Below, piece by piece: positions 27,669-36,916 of a stretch of DNA of 64,000 bases (position 1 is the stretch's first letter; the number at the start of each line of letters is the position of its first letter). The notes under the pieces were generated by a model. It did no database searches. It was given only the letters and a program-made list of their open reading frames with translations, and was not told where the DNA came from. The DNA is from DSOI01 sp041394885 (GTDB lineage Bacteria; Acidobacteriota; Terriglobia; Bryobacterales; Bryobacteraceae). The stretch spans positions 186,001-250,000 of the forward strand of contig JAWKHI010000004.1 in the NCBI GenBank assembly GCA_041394885.1, given 5' to 3'. Position numbers and translations under genes: made by a program.

Positions 27669-28045
27669 AGCTCGCCGATTTCGCCTTCCTCGCCGACGCC
27701 TCCATCCACCCCGGAGCCATCGCCTTCCTCCGCGAAAGCAATCTGAGCGTCGCCACCCTCGCCGAACTCGGGCTCGAGACCGCCTCCGACGCCCTACTGC
27801 TCGCCAAAGCCGCCGAAACCAACCGCGTCATCCTCACCCATGATCGCGACTTCGACCCCGCCACCGGCCCCTCCGGCAAGCCAACCCCCGGCATCATCTA
27901 CCTCCGCCCCTCCAGCGCCCACGCCACCTTCGCCACCGGTATCTTCACCACCCTGCTCAAGGCCAAGCTGGACTTCACGCCCCCCTTCATCGCCGTCGCC
28001 TCCCGCCGCGCCGGCAAGATCCGCATCCGCTCCCGCTCCCTCTGA
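27665..28045 (+). CDS. DUF5615 PIN-like toxin of the DUF433 pair
   Basis: 126 residues. It has the spaced acidic positions of PIN-like nucleases: FLADASIHPG near residue 10 and ILTHDRDFD near 60, with the LAELGLETASDALLLAKA helix between them. The family is a short PIN-fold ribonuclease presumed to act as the toxin. The acidic D in FLAD and the D pair in THDRDFD are present, so activity is possible. Confidence 0.82.
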   Translation: MKLADFAFLADASIHPGAIAFLRESNLSVATLAELGLETASDALLLAKAAETNRVILTHDRDFDPATGPSGKPTPGIIYLRPSSAHATFATGIFTTLLKAKLDFTPPFIAVASRRAGKIRIRSRSL

Positions 28046-28053
28046 CGCGATCT

Positions 28054-30687
28054 TCACCACCCCAGACGCTTCCGCATCTCCACGCCCACAAGCCCCAACA
28101 GCCCGATCCCAAAGCTCAGCGCCAGTTCGCGCCCCGTTAGAGCCACCGTCCCGAACACCGCCTGCATCGCCGGCACGTACACCACCATCAATTGCAGAGC
28201 CACAGCACCCGTCACCGCTGCAATCAGCCACGGATTCGAAAATACACCCAGCCGCCACAACGGCTCCCTCTCGGACCGCAGCGCTATCGCGATGGCCTGC
28301 TGCGCCAGCGTCAGAGAGGTCAATAACAGCGTCTGCCAGCTCTCCCATCCCCAGCGCCACCAGAAGTACGCCGGCCCAAGCGTCGTCGCTGCCAGCAGCG
28401 CCCCGTTGCTCACCGCACGCCATCCCAGCCCGCGCCCCAGGATGCTTTCTCCCGCGCTCCGCGGCGGCTGCTTCATCACACCCGGCTCGGGCGGATCCAC
28501 ACCCAACGCCAGCGCCGGCGGACCATCGGTCACAAAGTTCATCCACAGAATCTGTAGCGGCAACAGCGCCAACGGCATCCCGATCACCGGACCCGCCAGC
28601 ATCACCCACAACTCCCCCGTGTTGCACGTAATCAGAAACTCCACAAACTTCCGCAGGTTCGCATAGATCACCCGCCCTTCCTTCACCGCCGCAACAATCG
28701 TCGCGAAATTGTTGTCGAGCAGCACCATGTCCGACGCTTCCCGCGCCACATCGGTCCCGCCCTGCCCCATCGCCACACCGATCGACGATCGCTTCAGCGC
28801 CGGCGCGTCGTTCACTCCGTCCCCCGTCATCGCCACAATCCGCCCGCCTCGCTGCAGTGACTCCACAATCCGCAGCTTGTGCTCCGGACTCACCCGCGCA
28901 TACACGTAAACCTCCCCCACCGCCGACGCCAATTCCTCCCCTTCCATCGCCTCCACCTCCCGGCCCGTCAACGCGCGCTCATGCGGAATCCCGATCTCGG
29001 CCGCAATCGCCGTCGCCGTAATCGGATGATCGCCCGTGATCATCACCGGCCGGATTCCCGCCTCTCCGCACACCGCGATCGCCTCCCGCACCTCCGGCCG
29101 CGATGGATCGATCAGACCAGCCATGCCTAGCCATGTCAGGTTCGCCTCGAACGAATCCCCGGCGCCCGCCGTCACCGGAACCACACGCGCCGCCACGCCC
29201 AGTACCCGCATTCCCTGCCCCGCCATCGCGTCGTGACGGGCGCGCAGCCGCTCCCGCATCTCACCCGTCATCGGCTCGTCCCGCCCCCCCGTCCGCACTC
29301 GCGTCGATTCTTCCAGCAGCACATCCACCGCCCCCTTCACGAACGCTACCGGCAGATCCGAATCGCCATCCGGTTCTGGCACCCCGTGCGGCCAACCGTC
29401 CCGCCGGTGAATGGTCGTCATCCGCCGCGTCTCGGAACTGAACGGAACCTCGTCGATCCGCGGCAGCAGGCGCAGCACCCGTTCGAAATCCCGCACCCGC
29501 TCCGACGCGGCTTCCATGAACGCCGTCTCAGTCGGATCCCCTTTCCACTCCCCGTCGGACCCGCGTTCGGAATCGTTGCACGCCGCCGCCGCCAGCAACA
29601 GTAGTCCCAATGCGCCGTCCGATTCCGCCTCTTCGCGCGGATCGTATTCCCGGTCCGCCGTCGACGCCGCCACCACCCGCATCCGGTTCTGCGTCAGCGT
29701 CCCCGTTTTATCGGAGCAGATCACGCTCACCGATCCCAACGTCTCCACCGCCGCCAGCCGCCGCACCAGGGCGCGACGCGCCAGCATCCGCTGCGCTCCC
29801 AACGCCAGCGCCACCGTCACCGCCGCCGGCAGCCCCTCGGGAACCGCCGCCACCGCCACGCTGATCGACGTCAGAAACAGCAGCCGCACAGGCTCTCCCC
29901 GCCACCAACCCAGCGCGAACAGGACGCCCACCAACCCCAGCGCTACCACCGCCAGTTGACGCCCCAACTGGTCCAGACGTTGTTGCAGCGGCGTCGCCTC
30001 GCTCTCGGTGCGCTCCAGCAGTTTCGCCACATGGCCGAGTTCGGTATCCATCCCCGTCGCCGTCACCACCGCCTCGCCCCGGCCATAGGAGGCTACCGTA
30101 CCCGTATGCACCATGTTCCGCCGGTCCGGCAGCGTCGTTTCCCCCTCCAACACCACCGATGCCGACTTCTCCACCGGCTCGGATTCACCCGTCAGCGCCG
30201 CTTCCTGCACCCGCAAATTCGCGGATTCGAGTAACCGCCCGTCCCCGGCCATCAACTGTCCCGCCTCGATCACCACCACGTCGCCCCGCACCACTTCCTC
30301 GGAGCTCACCGTCCGCAGCCGCCCGTCCCGCCGCACCGTCGCCGATGGTCCCGACAGCCGCCGCAGCTTCTCGAGCGCCTGCTCGGCACGGTACTCCTGC
30401 ACGAATCCCAGCGCTGCGTTCAGAACCACCAGCGCCCCGATCGCCACCGCCTCCACCGCTTCGCCCAACAACCCCGACACCACCGCCGCCGCAATGAGGA
30501 TGATCACCACCGTCGAGGCGAACTGCGACGCCAACACTCGCCACGGTCCCCGCGTGCCCGCCGTCCGCAGACGGTTCGGCCCGTGTTCACGCAGCCGCCG
30601 TGACGCTTCCTGGGAACTCAGCCCCGTCGACGCGTCGCTGCCCAATTCCTCGACGACGGCTGCCGCCGGCATGGCATGCCATTGCAT
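28054..30687 (-). CDS. P-type cation ATPase, Ca2+ (SERCA/PMCA-like) type
   Basis: 877 residues with all domains of a P2-type ATPase: N-terminal cation-ATPase domain (LGSDASTGLSSQEASRRL), actuator TGES (ALTGESEPVE), the M4 ion motif AAVPEGLPAAVT near residue 285, the phosphorylation site SDKTGTLT near 325, MITGDHPITA and MTGDGVNDAPALK, and six C-terminal helices. PEGLPA in M4 marks calcium- or related-ion pumps of the P2A/P2B group. It would expel Ca2+ or another divalent cation. It is the last of a same-strand run with the baeRF-like and GroEL genes. Confidence 0.9.
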   Translation of the reverse strand: MQWHAMPAAAVVEELGSDASTGLSSQEASRRLREHGPNRLRTAGTRGPWRVLASQFASTVVIILIAAAVVSGLLGEAVEAVAIGALVVLNAALGFVQEYRAEQALEKLRRLSGPSATVRRDGRLRTVSSEEVVRGDVVVIEAGQLMAGDGRLLESANLRVQEAALTGESEPVEKSASVVLEGETTLPDRRNMVHTGTVASYGRGEAVVTATGMDTELGHVAKLLERTESEATPLQQRLDQLGRQLAVVALGLVGVLFALGWWRGEPVRLLFLTSISVAVAAVPEGLPAAVTVALALGAQRMLARRALVRRLAAVETLGSVSVICSDKTGTLTQNRMRVVAASTADREYDPREEAESDGALGLLLLAAAACNDSERGSDGEWKGDPTETAFMEAASERVRDFERVLRLLPRIDEVPFSSETRRMTTIHRRDGWPHGVPEPDGDSDLPVAFVKGAVDVLLEESTRVRTGGRDEPMTGEMRERLRARHDAMAGQGMRVLGVAARVVPVTAGAGDSFEANLTWLGMAGLIDPSRPEVREAIAVCGEAGIRPVMITGDHPITATAIAAEIGIPHERALTGREVEAMEGEELASAVGEVYVYARVSPEHKLRIVESLQRGGRIVAMTGDGVNDAPALKRSSIGVAMGQGGTDVAREASDMVLLDNNFATIVAAVKEGRVIYANLRKFVEFLITCNTGELWVMLAGPVIGMPLALLPLQILWMNFVTDGPPALALGVDPPEPGVMKQPPRSAGESILGRGLGWRAVSNGALLAATTLGPAYFWWRWGWESWQTLLLTSLTLAQQAIAIALRSEREPLWRLGVFSNPWLIAAVTGAVALQLMVVYVPAMQAVFGTVALTGRELALSFGIGLLGLVGVEMRKRLGW

Positions 30688-30705
30688 TGTGGAGCCAGCC
30701 GCGTG

Positions 30706-31839
30706 CTAGTAACGCAGCACCGCCCCGGCCGCGCCTCCCTCGGGCACTTCCCCCCATGCGTGGCCTGAATTCCGCAGCGTGTCCGCAATCGCCGCGTTCA
30801 CCAGATCGTCATTACGGCTCACGAACTCGCCGCTCAGGCGGACATGGCCAACGATCCGGTCATAGTCGCCCGCTACGCGCGCACCCGGGGCAAAGAACAG
30901 ATGTTCCACACGCCCCGCTGCCGCCGCCGCCACGATCGCGTTCAAGTCGCGAGTCGTTCGCGCCGTTCCCGCTAGACGCTCATACAGCTCCAACGCATGG
31001 ACTGCTTCCGGCGGCTTCCACTCAGCCACCACCGCACGCGCCTTCGCCGCCAATTCCCGTTCGCTCAACCCGCCATCCGGACTCTCCTCCACGGTCCCCC
31101 CATACATCCCGTTCTCGTCGTTGGCTTCTCGCCACGCCGTGGTCTCATCGCCCGTGCCGGCCACCACCAACGGCAGCTTACGCTCCCGCACCGCTGCCGT
31201 CACGCCGCGCCCCAGCGCCACGCAGTAATCGCGAAAGTGACGGTCCATCTTGTCGCGTTCCGCCCCCAACCCGAACGTCTGTCCTCCCGGAGAACGCCCC
31301 ATATGCTTGTAGTCGGAAAGATTCAACGCCAGAAACTCTTCGAATTGGTCCGGCACGCCCCCCGCCACCGGCAATGGCGCGCAGTCCTGCTCATCGCACT
31401 CGAAAAAGCGGACCCGTTTGCGCGACAACGCCAACAACAAAAACTCCCGCGCAACGCCCAGCGGCGCCACCAGTGGTTTCACGTAAAAGCGCCCCTCCAC
31501 CACCATCGAATCCCCCGCATCCCACGGCAGCCTGTACTGCGCCAACGTCCGCGCATTGCGAAATAGCGCGAAGCTCTGGTGATGCCCGGCGTTGAAATCC
31601 GGATCCGTCAGCAGCGCCTCCAGAGGTCCGAGCAGCACGCCCCGGTCCGCTTCGCCCTTCCCGCTACCCGCCAGCGCCGCATCGGCGTCGTGCAAAAGCG
31701 CCCGTAGCCGCACCGCCGCCGGACGCGTCCCCGAGCCGGCCCGATGCGGACCCATCAGGATCGAAATGCTCGCCCCGCTCTCCCCGGCCAGATGCCGCAG
31801 GTCCTCCATTGTCGGAATTCCACGCTCGGTTGTTGTCAT
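30706..31839 (-). CDS. Bacterial archaeo-eukaryotic release-factor-like protein (baeRF, family 3 type)
   Basis: 377 residues. The start (TMEDLRHLAGESGASISILMGPHRAG), seen as MEDLRHLAGESGASISILM, and the middle block EFLLLALSRKRVRFFECD match baeRF proteins, distant relatives of eRF1/Pelota with an Rnase-H-like fold. The C-terminal domain has LPLVVAGTGDE and VEHLFFAPGARV, as in that family. baeRFs are proposed to act on stalled ribosomes or ribosome-bound peptidyl-tRNA; direct evidence in bacteria is limited. It lies between the P-type ATPase and groEL on the same strand, a recurrent stress-gene setting. Confidence 0.72.
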   Translation of the reverse strand: MTTTERGIPTMEDLRHLAGESGASISILMGPHRAGSGTRPAAVRLRALLHDADAALAGSGKGEADRGVLLGPLEALLTDPDFNAGHHQSFALFRNARTLAQYRLPWDAGDSMVVEGRFYVKPLVAPLGVAREFLLLALSRKRVRFFECDEQDCAPLPVAGGVPDQFEEFLALNLSDYKHMGRSPGGQTFGLGAERDKMDRHFRDYCVALGRGVTAAVRERKLPLVVAGTGDETTAWREANDENGMYGGTVEESPDGGLSERELAAKARAVVAEWKPPEAVHALELYERLAGTARTTRDLNAIVAAAAAGRVEHLFFAPGARVAGDYDRIVGHVRLSGEFVSRNDDLVNAAIADTLRNSGHAWGEVPEGGAAGAVLRY

Positions 31840-31884
31840 AAGTGCATTCTCCTTCCTTGTTCGACTCGCCCACCCCGCTTACCG

Positions 31885-33506
31885 TTACGCAGCCTCCATG
31901 TCCATCGGTGCGCCCGTTTTCTTCTCCGGCAGCTCAGTCATCGTCGCCTCGGTCAACAGCAGCGTTCCCGCCACCGAAACCGCGTTCTCCAGCGCCACGC
32001 GTAACACCTTCGTCGGATCGATGATTCCCGCCTTCATCAGATCCGTATAGACATTCGCGGCCGCGTCGTAGCCCTCGTTGCCTTCGCTGCTCCGCATCCG
32101 GTCCACCACGACACCGGCATCGGCGCCCGAGTTCTCCGCGATCTGCCGCGCGGGCGCCTCCAGGCTTCTTCGCAGAATTCGCATTCCGGTCCGCTCATCT
32201 TCGCCCGGACACTGTTTCTCGGCTGCCTCCACCGTATCGATCAATCGCAACAGCGTCAACCCGCCCCCAGGCACGATCCCTTCTTCCACGGACGCTCGCG
32301 TTGCGCTGATGGCGTCCTCGAACGCCTCCTTCCGGTTCTTCATTTCCGCCTCCGAAGGCGCGCCCACACGGATCACCGCCACTCCGCCCGCCAGCTTCGC
32401 CAAACGCTCTTTCAGCTTCTCGCGGTCGTAGTCCGACGTCGTCTCTTCGATCTGCCGCCGGATCTCCGTGCATCGCCCCTCGATCCGGCTCTTGTCTCCT
32501 TCGCCCCCGATGATCGTCGTCGTGTCTTTATCGCACACAACCCGCTTCGCGCTCCCCAAATCCGTCACCGCCACGTTTTCCAACTTCACCCCAATTCCTC
32601 GGCGATCAAGCGCCCGCCCGTAAGAATGGCGATATCCTCGAGCATCGCCTTCCGCCGGTCGCCGAAGCCCGGCGCCTTTACCGCCACGCACTGGAGCGTC
32701 CCACGGATCCGATTCAGCACCAGCGTCGCCAGCGCTTCGCCTTCCACGTCTTCCGCGATCACCAGCAGCGAACGCCCCGCCCGCACCACTTCCTCGAGCA
32801 GCGGCACCAGTTCCTTCACGTTGTTGATCTTCTTCTCGTAGAGCAGCACATACGGTTCGTCGAGCGCCGCCTCCATCCCCTCGCTCTTGTTGATGAAATA
32901 CGGCGACAAGTACCCCCGGTCGAACTGCATTCCTTCCACGACGTCCAGCACCGTCTCGGTCGTCTTCGACTCCTCCACCGTGATCACACCCTCGGCGCCC
33001 ACCTTTTCCACCGCATCGGCCACCATTACCCCGATCGATTCGTCGTTGTGCGCCGACACCGCCGCCACCTGAATTCGCTCCAACCGGCTGCCCACCGGCC
33101 GCGACAGCTTCTTCAGCTCCGCCACCGCCGTCTTCAGAGCCCGGTCCAGTCCGTGCTTTAACTCGATCCCGCTCGCCCCCGCCGCTATATTCCGGATCCC
33201 CTCCGCCAGCATCGCGTGCGCCAGCACGGTTGACGTGCTCGTCCCGTCGCCCACCGCATCGCCGGTCTTTTCCGCTGCCTCGCACAACATTCGCGCCCCC
33301 AGGTTCTCCACCGGATCCTTCAACTCCACCTCTTTCGCGATCGTCACTCCGTCATTGCAGACCACTGGATGCCCGTACTTTTTATCCAACAGCACACATT
33401 TGGATTTCGGCCCCAACGTCACCCGGACCGCATTGGCCACCGCCGCCGCCCCCCGCAACAACGCTTCCCGGGCATCGGACTGAAAGAATAACTGTTTGGC
33501 TGCCAT
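31885..33506 (-). CDS. groL: Divergent 60-kDa chaperonin (GroEL paralogue), one frameshift
   Basis: About 540 residues once one missing base is restored. The first part (33506-32586) has TLGPKSKCVLLDKKYGHP, NDGVTIAKEVEL, GDGTSTSTVLAHAML and VKAPGFGDRRKAML; it ends in TGGRLIAEELG followed by a premature TGA. The second part continues VKLENVAVTDLGSAKRV, EERVxE-like VEEGIVPGGGLTLLR and KAGIIDPTKVLRVALENA. The break is in the C-run at 32589-32592, which needs a fifth base. TLGPKSKCVLL instead of the usual TLGPKGRNVVL, and the lack of a GGM tail (it ends MTELPEKKTGAPMDMEAA), mark a paralogue rather than the housekeeping chaperonin. No groES is next to it. Confidence 0.88.
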
Positions 33507-33686
33507 GGCAACGCTTACCTCAACTCCCTATGCAGCAGTTGACGTACCACTTCATTCCCGCCGTTTCGCGGGCAAACTCCCCCATCGCGCGCATCGGCCC
33601 CTGTGCCATTCCACCCACCGCCCTGCGCCTTTCCAGACACTTGCCGCCGGTCCTGCGATTGCATCTCACTCCCATGGAGGTGTGAC

Positions 33687-34199
33687 ATGCCTGAAGTCAC
33701 CGTCACGAAAACAGCGCCTGAGACCCCGGCCTTCGGCCGTCCCCGTTGGATGATGCCGCTCGGCGAGGGAATCTTCGGCGTTTCCCCGTTCGCGCTCATG
33801 CGCGAATTCGTCGATGAAATGAACCGGTCGTTTACCACGCCCCTTGCCTCAGGCAATGGGACATTCTGGCCGGCGATCGAATGCAAACGCACCAACGGCA
33901 CTCTCATCGTCACCGCAGAAGTGCCCGGCCTCAAAAAGGAAGAAGTCAAAGTCGAACTCTCCGGTGACTCGCTCATCCTGGAAGGCGAACGCAAGATGGA
34001 GAAGAAGGAGGAAAAGGAGGGCTGGTTCCAGTCCGAACGCCACTACGGCAAGTTCTATCGCGCCATTCCTCTCCCCGAAGGCGCACAGGCTGATCAGGTC
34101 AAGGCGGATCTCGCCAATGGCGTCCTCGAAGTGAAAGTTCCCATCGCCGACGTCAAACCGAAGTCGAAAGCCATTCCCGTCACCGAAGCCAAAAAGTAG
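33687..34199 (+). CDS. Hsp20-family small heat-shock protein
   Basis: 170 residues from ATG 33687, with GGAGG at 33676-33680. The alpha-crystallin domain runs from about residue 55 to 150: WPAIECKRTNGTLIVTAEVP, VELSGDSLILEGERK, RHYGKFYRAIPLPEGAQ and ANGVLEVKVPI. Small HSPs bind unfolding proteins so that ATP-driven chaperones can refold them. It is divergent from groEL with a 180-base gap; I see no CIRCE-type repeat in that gap, so HrcA control is not indicated. Confidence 0.9.
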   Translation: MPEVTVTKTAPETPAFGRPRWMMPLGEGIFGVSPFALMREFVDEMNRSFTTPLASGNGTFWPAIECKRTNGTLIVTAEVPGLKKEEVKVELSGDSLILEGERKMEKKEEKEGWFQSERHYGKFYRAIPLPEGAQADQVKADLANGVLEVKVPIADVKPKSKAIPVTEAKK

Positions 34200-34208
34200 C
34201 CGTCACAA

Positions 34209-34925
34209 TCACGGCCGCTTCAAACGGAAATCGACAACCAGGGGTAAATGGTCCGACGCGAGCAATGACCGCCGGTTGATCTCGAAGTATGCCTTCTCCA
34301 CTTCCAAATGGCGGTCAAAGTATGCATGGTCCAGCCCCAGCAGCGGGATGCCGGACGGATAAGCCCGCCGGCGTCCCAGATGCTTCCGCAAATCGTCGAA
34401 TTCATTCGACAGCCGCCGCGACACCAATCCCCGCGTCCATTCGTTGAAGTCTCCCGCCACGATCCGCGGTCCCGAAATGTCAATCGCCGTCAACACATCT
34501 TCCTCGATCAACCGCACCGCCTGCTTCCGCCGCTCGAAAAAATTCGTTCCCAAATGCAGATTGAATACATGCACCAGCCCCGGCCCCACCGGGATGTCGG
34601 TTCGTAGCGCGCATCGCTCCTCGTGGCCCGGAACCGTCAGGTCGAATTGCCGCGACTCCAATATCCGCCGCCGGCTCAGGGTCACGTTCCCATACGGCGC
34701 ACCCTCGTGCTTCCGCGCCTCCCCGATCGCCGGCCAATAGCTCAGCCGCTCGGAGAGAAATCGCACCTGATCCCCCTTCGCCCCTTCCCGGTTCACCACC
34801 TCCTGCAGCACCACCACGTCCGCGTTGAGAGCCTCGATCACCCGCGCTATCCGCTCGATGCTCGTCCGCCCATCCAGCCCCCGCGCCTTGTGGATGTTGT
34901 AGCTCACCAGCCGGAACGTGCGCAT
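34209..34925 (-). CDS. Endonuclease/exonuclease/phosphatase-family protein
   Basis: 238 residues with the EEP fold motifs: VSYNIHKARGLDGR, VVVLQEVV (metal-binding Glu), HVFNLHLGTNFFERRKQ, GDFNEW, GLDHAYF and SDHLPLVVDF with the catalytic His. The family includes AP endonucleases, DNase I and phospholipid or inositol phosphatases. No signal peptide is present. Association with the cardiolipin synthase gene 10 bases upstream is common and often suggests a lipid-linked role. Confidence 0.86.
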   Translation of the reverse strand: MRTFRLVSYNIHKARGLDGRTSIERIARVIEALNADVVVLQEVVNREGAKGDQVRFLSERLSYWPAIGEARKHEGAPYGNVTLSRRRILESRQFDLTVPGHEERCALRTDIPVGPGLVHVFNLHLGTNFFERRKQAVRLIEEDVLTAIDISGPRIVAGDFNEWTRGLVSRRLSNEFDDLRKHLGRRRAYPSGIPLLGLDHAYFDRHLEVEKAYFEINRRSLLASDHLPLVVDFRLKRP

Positions 34926-34935
34926 CCGGCCGCCC

Positions 34936-36447
34936 TTACACCTGGTCCTCGATCAGCGATGCGATCGTCTCCTGCGTCCGCCGCCACACACCCCGCCGCT
35001 TCCAGTCCCCAAGATCGATCCGCTCGCACCGCTCCAGATCTGCCTCGAAAATCGCGCCCAGTTCCGCCACCAGTTCCCGGTTGTGAAAGCACACGTTGCT
35101 TTCCTCACTCAGCGCAAACGAGCGGTTGTCGAAATTCGTCGTCCCCACCGTCGCCCAGTTCCCGTCCACCACCATCGTTTTTTGATGCAGCATCGACGGT
35201 GCGAACTCGTAGATTTCCACCCCTGCCTCGAGCAGCCGCCCGTAAAGCCGAACACTGTTCTGCCGCGCCCACCAGGTGTCGTTGTGCGGCCCCGCCACCA
35301 TCAGCTTCACCTGCACCCCACGCCGGCACGCCTTCGCGAATAACTCGATCACGCCCGCGCTCGGGATGAAATACGGATTCGCGATGTACAAATATCGCTC
35401 GGCGCATTGCAGCGCCAAAAGATACATCGTCGCCGCCGCGCCCGCCCCCGCGCTCGGCGAACTAAGGATCGTCTGCACCCGCACCTCTCCCACCCGGTCC
35501 GGCAGCGGAAACACACCGCTGCCCGTCACCATCTCCCCGGTCGTGATCAGCCAATTCTGCGCGAAGCCCGCCTGCAGCGCCAACGCCGCTGGGCCCTCGA
35601 TCGATACCGCCACGTCTCGCCACTCCGTCGCATCCCGAGCGCTCCCCAACCACTGGTCCGCGATCCCCGCCCCTCCCGTGAACACGATCCTGCCGTCCAC
35701 CACCAGCGTCTTTCGGTGCGTGCGCAAATTCGCCCGATCCAGCGTGTACCAACGCACCGGATGGAACCACGCCAATTGCACACCGCCCGCCTCGAGCACG
35801 CGCAGCGTCCGCTCCCCAAGCGACGCTGACCCGATACCGTCCACCAGCAGCTTCACCGAGACGCCGCGCCGCGCCCGCTCCGCGAACGCCTCCGCGAAAC
35901 GATCCCCCACCTGCCCGTCCCAAAAAATGTATTGCTCCAGCGTGATCGATTCCACCGCCGATTCGATCGCCTCGAGCATCGCCGGATAGAACTCGTCTCC
36001 GTTGTTGTAGATCGTCACCCGGTTGCCTTCCACCAGCGATGTCCCCGTCAACCCCTCCATGCTCCGCAGAAATTCCGGCGAACCCGTCGTCAGCGCCGTC
36101 TCGATCGGAAACGCCGCCGGATGATACGACGGCGTCGTGTGATAGAACACCAGCGCCGCCAGCCCCGTCGGTATCGCCAGATACCAGTGATCGGTCCCCA
36201 CCAGCGCCACCGCCGCGCCCGTCCACGCCCACCATGCGCGTATCCAGAACCGGACCCGGTCGCCGAATTCGTACACGCCCAGCCGCTTCGGCCGGGGGCG
36301 CCGCGGAGACAGCCGGTAGAGCTGCTCCCGAGGCACCCGGGGCTGCAGCCATCGCCGTGACTCTTTCGGACTCGGGCCTGACCCCGAACCCGGGCTCGAT
36401 CCCGCCCCGCTACCCGGCGCCGATACGTCGCTCACACCCATCGGCAC
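34936..36447 (-). CDS. cls: Cardiolipin synthase-type phospholipase D protein
   Basis: 503 residues. Two HKD motifs are present, LRTHRKTLVVDG and MLHQKTMVVDG, each followed by the usual GxxN/GxAxIAD-type segment (VFTGGAGIADQW; VGTTNFDNRSF). The N-terminus is proline/serine-rich, with one or two hydrophobic stretches near residues 75-100 (WTGAAVALVGTDHWYLAIP). The layout fits bacterial cardiolipin synthases that condense phosphatidylglycerol at the inner membrane. Substrate is inferred from architecture, as other PLD-family enzymes share these motifs. Confidence 0.85.
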   Translation of the reverse strand: MPMGVSDVSAPGSGAGSSPGSGSGPSPKESRRWLQPRVPREQLYRLSPRRPRPKRLGVYEFGDRVRFWIRAWWAWTGAAVALVGTDHWYLAIPTGLAALVFYHTTPSYHPAAFPIETALTTGSPEFLRSMEGLTGTSLVEGNRVTIYNNGDEFYPAMLEAIESAVESITLEQYIFWDGQVGDRFAEAFAERARRGVSVKLLVDGIGSASLGERTLRVLEAGGVQLAWFHPVRWYTLDRANLRTHRKTLVVDGRIVFTGGAGIADQWLGSARDATEWRDVAVSIEGPAALALQAGFAQNWLITTGEMVTGSGVFPLPDRVGEVRVQTILSSPSAGAGAAATMYLLALQCAERYLYIANPYFIPSAGVIELFAKACRRGVQVKLMVAGPHNDTWWARQNSVRLYGRLLEAGVEIYEFAPSMLHQKTMVVDGNWATVGTTNFDNRSFALSEESNVCFHNRELVAELGAIFEADLERCERIDLGDWKRRGVWRRTQETIASLIEDQV

Positions 36448-36476
36448 TCATTGTCGCGCACTACGCGCGCCCCCCC

Positions 36477-36842
36477 TCAAGCCGCCAGCATCGGCGTCTG
36501 CTGCTCCATCTCCGCCGTCTGGCACACCACGCACATCTCCGCCCACGGCAGCGCATCCAGCCGCGCCTTCGGAATCACACCGCCGCATCCCGCGCAGACT
36601 CCATAGCTGCCCCCTTCGATCCGCCCCAGCGCCTCCTCCACCATCCGCAACTCTTCCACCTCGATCGAATCAACTCGGCTCGAAACGAATTCCTCATGCA
36701 CCAGTGGCGCCCACTCATCCGCGGTGTATCGCTCCGTCGGCGGCTCGCCGGGAACGGGCAGCATCCCCAGGATGCGCTCGCGCTCGGCCAGGAGTCTCGC
36801 TCGCAGTGCTTTCCGATCGGGTCTTCCGTTTTTTTTCCTCAT
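36477..36842 (-). CDS. DksA/TraR-type C4 zinc-finger protein
   Basis: 121 residues with a helical coiled-coil part (RKALRARLLAERERILGML, then EVEELRMVEEALGRIEGG) and a C-terminal C4 finger CAGCGGVIPKARLDALPWAE and CVVCQ. DksA-like proteins reach into the RNA polymerase secondary channel. The coiled-coil tip lacks an obvious DxxDxA motif, and the protein is shorter than DksA, so it is better called a DksA/TraR-like regulator. It is divergent from the CDF transporter gene. Confidence 0.8.
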   Translation of the reverse strand: MRKKNGRPDRKALRARLLAERERILGMLPVPGEPPTERYTADEWAPLVHEEFVSSRVDSIEVEELRMVEEALGRIEGGSYGVCAGCGGVIPKARLDALPWAEMCVVCQTAEMEQQTPMLAA

Positions 36843-36916
36843 GGCCTTCTCCCTCCTTTGGGAGAATGGTCAAAGCACGTTCACTGCCATTTATGGGCAC
36901 GCCTCCATCGCCGACC

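Noticed and set aside
33507..33686. Search for a CIRCE or other heat-shock operator between groEL and Hsp20
   Set aside because: No inverted TTAGCACTC-type repeat found; nothing to support HrcA control.
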